From the NCBI GenBank assembly GCA_018826545.1, contig JAHKAL010000069.1:1-8893 (forward strand): a DNA stretch of 8,893 nt. The letters are read 5' to 3'. This DNA comes from Patescibacteria group bacterium (GTDB lineage: Bacteria > Patescibacteriota > Microgenomatia > UBA8517). A program made the position numbers and the translations under genes. Under the pieces are notes generated by a model, which ran no database searches, had not been told where the DNA came from, and saw only the letters and a list, made by a program, of their open reading frames with translations. This document shows, one piece after another, positions 7,160 to 8,893 of the stretch. Each line of letters opens with the position of its first letter. The stretch's first letter is position 1.

Positions 7160-8254
7160 TTATGCAAATGTCTCTTTTTTAGATTTTTCCATTCCGTAAT
7201 TGACAATTACATCATGTGATCCGTTTTCTTTTAGACTAATACTGGTTATTTGCATGAATTTTGCCCTTTGCCATAATACTTTAATGTTTTTTGCACCACA
7301 ATAACTAAATCCAGATCTAATATTTGAACAATATTTTTCTAATACCTTACTAACAGGACCTTTAAAAGGAACTATACTTTCCACTCCTTCAATTTGGTTT
7401 AAAAAGTTTGCATTAACTACCTTGCCAACTTTTTTTAACTGTGAAATTTTTTCATTTAAGGAAGTTGACCCATTATAAGTTTTATATTTTTTTCCTTTTT
7501 TGGTAATTACTTTTCCTGGAGCTTCTTTAGTTCCTGCAAAAAGGCATCCAGTCATTACAGCAGATGCTCCAGCAGCTAAGGCTTTAACTATATCTCCTGA
7601 AGATTTCATTCCTCCATCGCATATCACAGTTTTATTGTATTTATGGGCTGCTCTTACCGTTTCAAAAACTGCAGTCATTTGTGGAACTCCAAATCCCGTT
7701 TCAACTCTTGTAATGCAAACTGACCCAGGTCCGATTCCCACTTTTAAAGCATCTGCACCTGCTTTAAATAAATCGCAAGCCCCCTGATAGGTTGCCACAT
7801 TTCCGCTAATAATTTCAACTTTTTTTCCAAATATAGCCTTTATTTTTTTGGTCATTTTAATATGTTGCTCCATGTGTCCATGAGCGACATCAAGGACTAA
7901 AATATCAACACCGGCTTTAACAAGTTTTTCTGCTCTTTCAAATTCTCCCTTTTTACATCCCACTGAGGCTGCTGCAATTAGTTTTTCTTTTTTGATTTTT
8001 TCAACATTATTTGCTTCTTCCTCTGGAGTTACAAACCTCGGAAGAACCCCTAAGGCACCAAGTTTACCTAAAGTAATTGCCATTTTTACTCCAGTAATAT
8101 CACTCATGTTCGAACTTATTATGGGAATTTTTAACTTAATGTTAGGAGTTAAAGATGAGGAGATATCCACTTCGGATCTGGAGATAATTTTTGAGTACCT
8201 TGGGATAAGAAGTAAATCGTCAAAAGTTAAACCTGTTCCAAAAACCTGATTCAT
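7160..8254 (-). CDS. guaB: IMP dehydrogenase/GMP reductase family protein, no CBS domains
   Basis: TIM-barrel enzyme expected to oxidise IMP to XMP with NAD+, the first step toward GMP. The catalytic loop GPGSVCITR (175-183) holds nucleophile Cys180. Also visible are FDDLLLIP (11-18), SGNVAT (150-155), the phosphate-binding DGG (213-215) and EAPG (244-247). The end AKFMQITSISLKENGSHDV resembles the IMPDH C-terminus. EAPG and HDV favour IMPDH over GMP reductase, which usually has EESGG-type residues. The barrel runs straight through the point after about residue 88 where IMPDHs carry two CBS domains. That gives 364 aa, against about 490 for full-length enzymes. The mobile flap reads NANFLNQIEG (281-290), and I do not find the Arg-Tyr pair that IMPDH uses in hydrolysis. 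GMP reductase is therefore the main alternative. First gene of the guaB-purA operon, behind a strong promoter and palindrome. Confidence 0.8.
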   Translation of the reverse strand: MNQVFGTGLTFDDLLLIPRYSKIISRSEVDISSSLTPNIKLKIPIISSNMSDITGVKMAITLGKLGALGVLPRFVTPEEEANNVEKIKKEKLIAAASVGCKKGEFERAEKLVKAGVDILVLDVAHGHMEQHIKMTKKIKAIFGKKVEIISGNVATYQGACDLFKAGADALKVGIGPGSVCITRVETGFGVPQMTAVFETVRAAHKYNKTVICDGGMKSSGDIVKALAAGASAVMTGCLFAGTKEAPGKVITKKGKKYKTYNGSTSLNEKISQLKKVGKVVNANFLNQIEGVESIVPFKGPVSKVLEKYCSNIRSGFSYCGAKNIKVLWQRAKFMQITSISLKENGSHDVIVNYGMEKSKKETFA

Positions 8255-8264
8255 ACAAAAAAAG

Positions 8265-8286
8265 TGTAATGATATGAATCATTACA
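8265..8286. promoter_or_regulatory. 9-bp palindrome at the guaB transcription start (candidate operator)
   Basis: TGTAATGAT and ATCATTACA are perfect inverted repeats separated by 4 nt. They lie 4 nt downstream of the guaB -10 box and cover the predicted +1 (about 8284), a typical repressor-operator position. On the minus strand the second arm is followed by C and seven T (8263-8257) just before the ATG, so a weak hairpin plus U-run in the RNA is an alternative. I do not recognise the site as a known PurR, NrdR or GntR consensus. Confidence 0.55.
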
Positions 8287-8290
8287 ATTT

Positions 8291-8319
8291 AATATATAGA
8301 TTCGTGAAAACCTTGTCAA
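8291..8319 (-). promoter_or_regulatory. guaB-purA promoter
   Basis: Minus-strand TTGACA (8319-8314, perfect) and TATATT (8296-8291, five of six) are separated by 17 nt. The predicted +1 near 8284 gives a leader of about 29 nt. This is the longest leader predicted among the protein genes here, because the other promoters start at or close to their ATG. It is divergent from the tRNA promoter; the two share the 110-nt gap 8255-8364. Confidence 0.7.
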
Positions 8320-8349
8320 TCTGTGAAATATAAAACTGAGATGTTAAAA

Positions 8350-8355
8350 TATAAT
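8350..8355 (+). promoter_or_regulatory. -10 box of the tRNA-Val gene
   Basis: A perfect TATAAT ends 9 nt before the tRNA's first base, implying almost no 5' leader to trim. The sequence 17 nt upstream (AATATA) is a poor -35. The promoter may rely on its -10 and the surrounding A/T-rich DNA. Confidence 0.5.
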
Positions 8356-8364
8356 ATTAATAAA

Positions 8365-8438
8365 GGTCGGTTAGCTCAGGTGGTTAGAGCGTACGATTCA
8401 CATTCGTAAGGCCGGGGGTTCGAGTCCCTCACCGACCA
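8365..8438 (+). tRNA. trnV: tRNA-Val (anticodon CAC)
   Basis: A complete cloverleaf can be folded. The acceptor stem GGTCGGT (8365-8371) pairs perfectly with ACCGACC (8431-8437), the D-stem is GCTC/GAGC, and the anticodon stem is TACGA/TCGTA around loop TTCACAT. The anticodon CAC (8399-8401) reads GUG valine codons. The T-arm is GGGGG TTCGAGT CCCTC, with one G-T wobble. The discriminator is A8438, as expected for tRNA-Val. The next bases are CAT, so the CCA end is not encoded and must be added by a nucleotidyltransferase. A T-rich run (8441-8451) follows and may help termination. Confidence 0.96.
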
Positions 8439-8442
8439 CATT

Positions 8443-8471
8443 TTGTTTTTTAATGAATTATTGAATATAAT
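8443..8471 (+). promoter_or_regulatory. Promoter of the leader ORF and MFS gene
   Basis: TTGTTT (8443-8448) and a perfect TATAAT (8466-8471) are separated by 17 nt, starting 4 nt after the tRNA. The predicted +1 coincides with the ATG at 8479 (7 nt after the -10), giving a leaderless short ORF. The -35 overlaps the T-run that follows the tRNA, so tRNA termination and this promoter are interlocked. Confidence 0.65.
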
Positions 8472-8478
8472 AGGTTTT

Positions 8479-8559
8479 ATGAGAGAAATGTATCTTGGAA
8501 TTAAATCAGCTCACACAGTTTTAAACTGTGGACATTTTGCTGGTTTTCTTTTGAGATAG
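8479..8559 (+). CDS. Putative 26-aa leader peptide upstream of the MFS transporter gene
   Basis: Short ORF beginning MREMYLGIKSAH and ending AGFLLR, closed by TAG at 8557-8559. I recognise no family and propose a regulatory role rather than a stable protein. Three things support it. A consensus promoter places +1 at or one base before its ATG. The ORF spans the first half of a nested RNA fold. Its stop codon lies just past the segment (8539-8547) that can act as antiterminator, so a terminating ribosome would partly cover that segment. It has no Shine-Dalgarno sequence beyond an AGG 4 nt upstream, consistent with leaderless initiation. An ATG three codons later is the alternative start. A short ORF can occur by chance, so coding is not proven by sequence alone. 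Confidence 0.5.
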   Translation: MREMYLGIKSAHTVLNCGHFAGFLLR

Positions 8560-8613
8560 AAGAATAAATAAACAAATAAAGTAAAACCAGCTAAATTAAA
8601 AGCTGGTTTTTTT
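8503..8613 (+). promoter_or_regulatory. Candidate transcription attenuator controlling the MFS gene
   Basis: Five elements can pair in exclusive ways. D (8503-8510, AAATCAGC) pairs with A (8539-8546, GCTGGTTT) over 8 bp with one G-U, enclosing an inner hairpin CACAGTTT/AAACTGTG (8514-8521/8523-8530). A (8539-8547) pairs perfectly over 9 bp with B (8583-8591, AAAACCAGC). B (8583-8592) pairs perfectly over 10 bp with C (8601-8610), which ends in seven T and forms a terminator. A ribosome stalled early in the leader ORF would cover D and free A to capture B, giving read-through. A missing ribosome (D-A pairs) or one that reaches the stop (A masked) leaves B for C, giving termination. This is the logic of known amino-acid and antibiotic leader-peptide attenuators. 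The inducing signal is unknown. Confidence 0.6.
8583..8613 (+). terminator. Intrinsic terminator before the MFS gene
   Basis: AAAACCAGCT (8583-8592) and AGCTGGTTTT (8601-8610) form a perfect 10-bp stem with an 8-nt A/T loop, followed by a T-run (8607-8613, seven T counting stem bases). It is the best terminator in the window. It lies between the leader ORF and the MFS start, only 18 nt before that ATG, so it would block expression of the transporter unless prevented from folding. Confidence 0.8.
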
Positions 8614-8631
8614 AGTTTTAAAAAGGTTATT

Positions 8632-8893
8632 ATGAAAAAGATAATGAATAAAATAAACGGAAAATTGAAAAGTACAATTAATAGATATTATTTGTATAGT
8701 TTTCTTATTTCCCTGCATTTATTTTCTGCTGTATTGGTTCCATTTTTCACTGATTGGGGAGGAATATCTCAAGGTAAGATTCAAATACTTCAATCTTGGT
8801 TTATGTTTTGGATTTTTATTTTAGAAATTCCAACAGGAGCTGTTGCAGATTATATAGGTAGAAAACAATCTTTATTTATAGGATCTGTTATTA
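8632..8893 (+). CDS. MFS transporter, N-terminal fragment (cut by window end)
   Basis: Inner-membrane carrier of the major facilitator superfamily; the substrate cannot be read from this fragment, but export of a toxic compound or drug is plausible given the attenuator. The visible 87 codons show a basic cytoplasmic N-terminus (about 1-20), a first membrane helix (about 20-40), a loop FFTDWGG, a second helix rich in Phe/Trp (about 52-68), and MFS motif A as GAVADYIGRK between helices 2 and 3. The frame runs open to the window edge, so the gene continues and is not known to be broken. The ATG at 8632 is preferred because AAAAGG lies 5 nt upstream, the only good Shine-Dalgarno-like site in the window. 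An in-frame ATG four codons later is possible. It lies 18 nt after the terminator. Confidence 0.85.
   Translation, partial: MKKIMNKINGKLKSTINRYYLYSFLISLHLFSAVLVPFFTDWGGISQGKIQILQSWFMFWIFILEIPTGAVADYIGRKQSLFIGSVI

Noticed and set aside
8302..8329. CGTGAAAA and GTGAAAT motifs here and at 4309-4315 resemble half of a parS site
   Set aside because: No full palindrome of the parS type is present, and short half-sites are expected by chance in A/T-rich DNA.
8514..8530. CACAGTTT-T-AAACTGTG as a repressor operator
   Set aside because: It lies inside the leader ORF about 35 nt past the promoter and nests exactly within the outer RNA stem, so an RNA hairpin is the simpler reading.
8479..8613. T-box riboswitch, suggested by the neighbouring tRNA and the terminator/antiterminator arms
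   Set aside because: No T-box consensus sequence or specifier stem can be found, and the RNA is too short; a leader-peptide mechanism fits better.

Overview
The window reads as a chromosomal segment from a small-genome, AT-rich bacterium (about one third G+C by eye). It most resembles the Candidate Phyla Radiation/Patescibacteria. The reasons are compact housekeeping proteins, start codons almost without Shine-Dalgarno sequences, an IMPDH-family protein without CBS domains, and a short archaeal-type adenylosuccinate synthetase. TGA ends ileS and never appears inside the reading frames, so the code is the standard bacterial one. This argues against the CPR lineages that recode TGA. The lineage call is an inference from gene features, not a phylogeny.

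Plus strand, 1-5433: ileS overlaps a RodA-type SEDS glycosyltransferase gene by one base. Next come rplU (bL21) and rpmA (bL27), each with its own promoter-like sequence, and parB, which starts one base after rpmA stops. Minus strand, 8254-5445: guaB, then purA 3 nt later, then lepB with its own perfect -10 box. parB and lepB converge with 11 nt between their stop codons. guaB and purA encode the two enzymes that draw IMP toward GMP and AMP, so they form a purine branch-point operon. A strong promoter and a 9-bp palindrome over the predicted transcription start precede it.

Plus strand, 8350-8893: a tRNA-Val(CAC) gene, then a compact regulatory module. The module has a promoter with a perfect TATAAT, a 26-codon ORF starting at about the predicted +1, and a set of mutually exclusive RNA hairpins ending in an intrinsic terminator. 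The 5' end of an MFS transporter gene follows and is cut by the window edge. The module has the layout of a leader-peptide transcription attenuator for an efflux-type transporter and is the most interesting object here.

A theme runs through the window: where a promoter can be recognised, its -10 box usually ends 7-9 nt before the ATG, which predicts leaderless mRNAs. Genes inside operons start at overlapping or nearly abutting stop codons. No insertion sequence, CRISPR array, rRNA or prophage was seen. The only stretches without protein genes longer than 70 nt are 4266-4337, 8255-8478 and 8560-8631, and all three are described.
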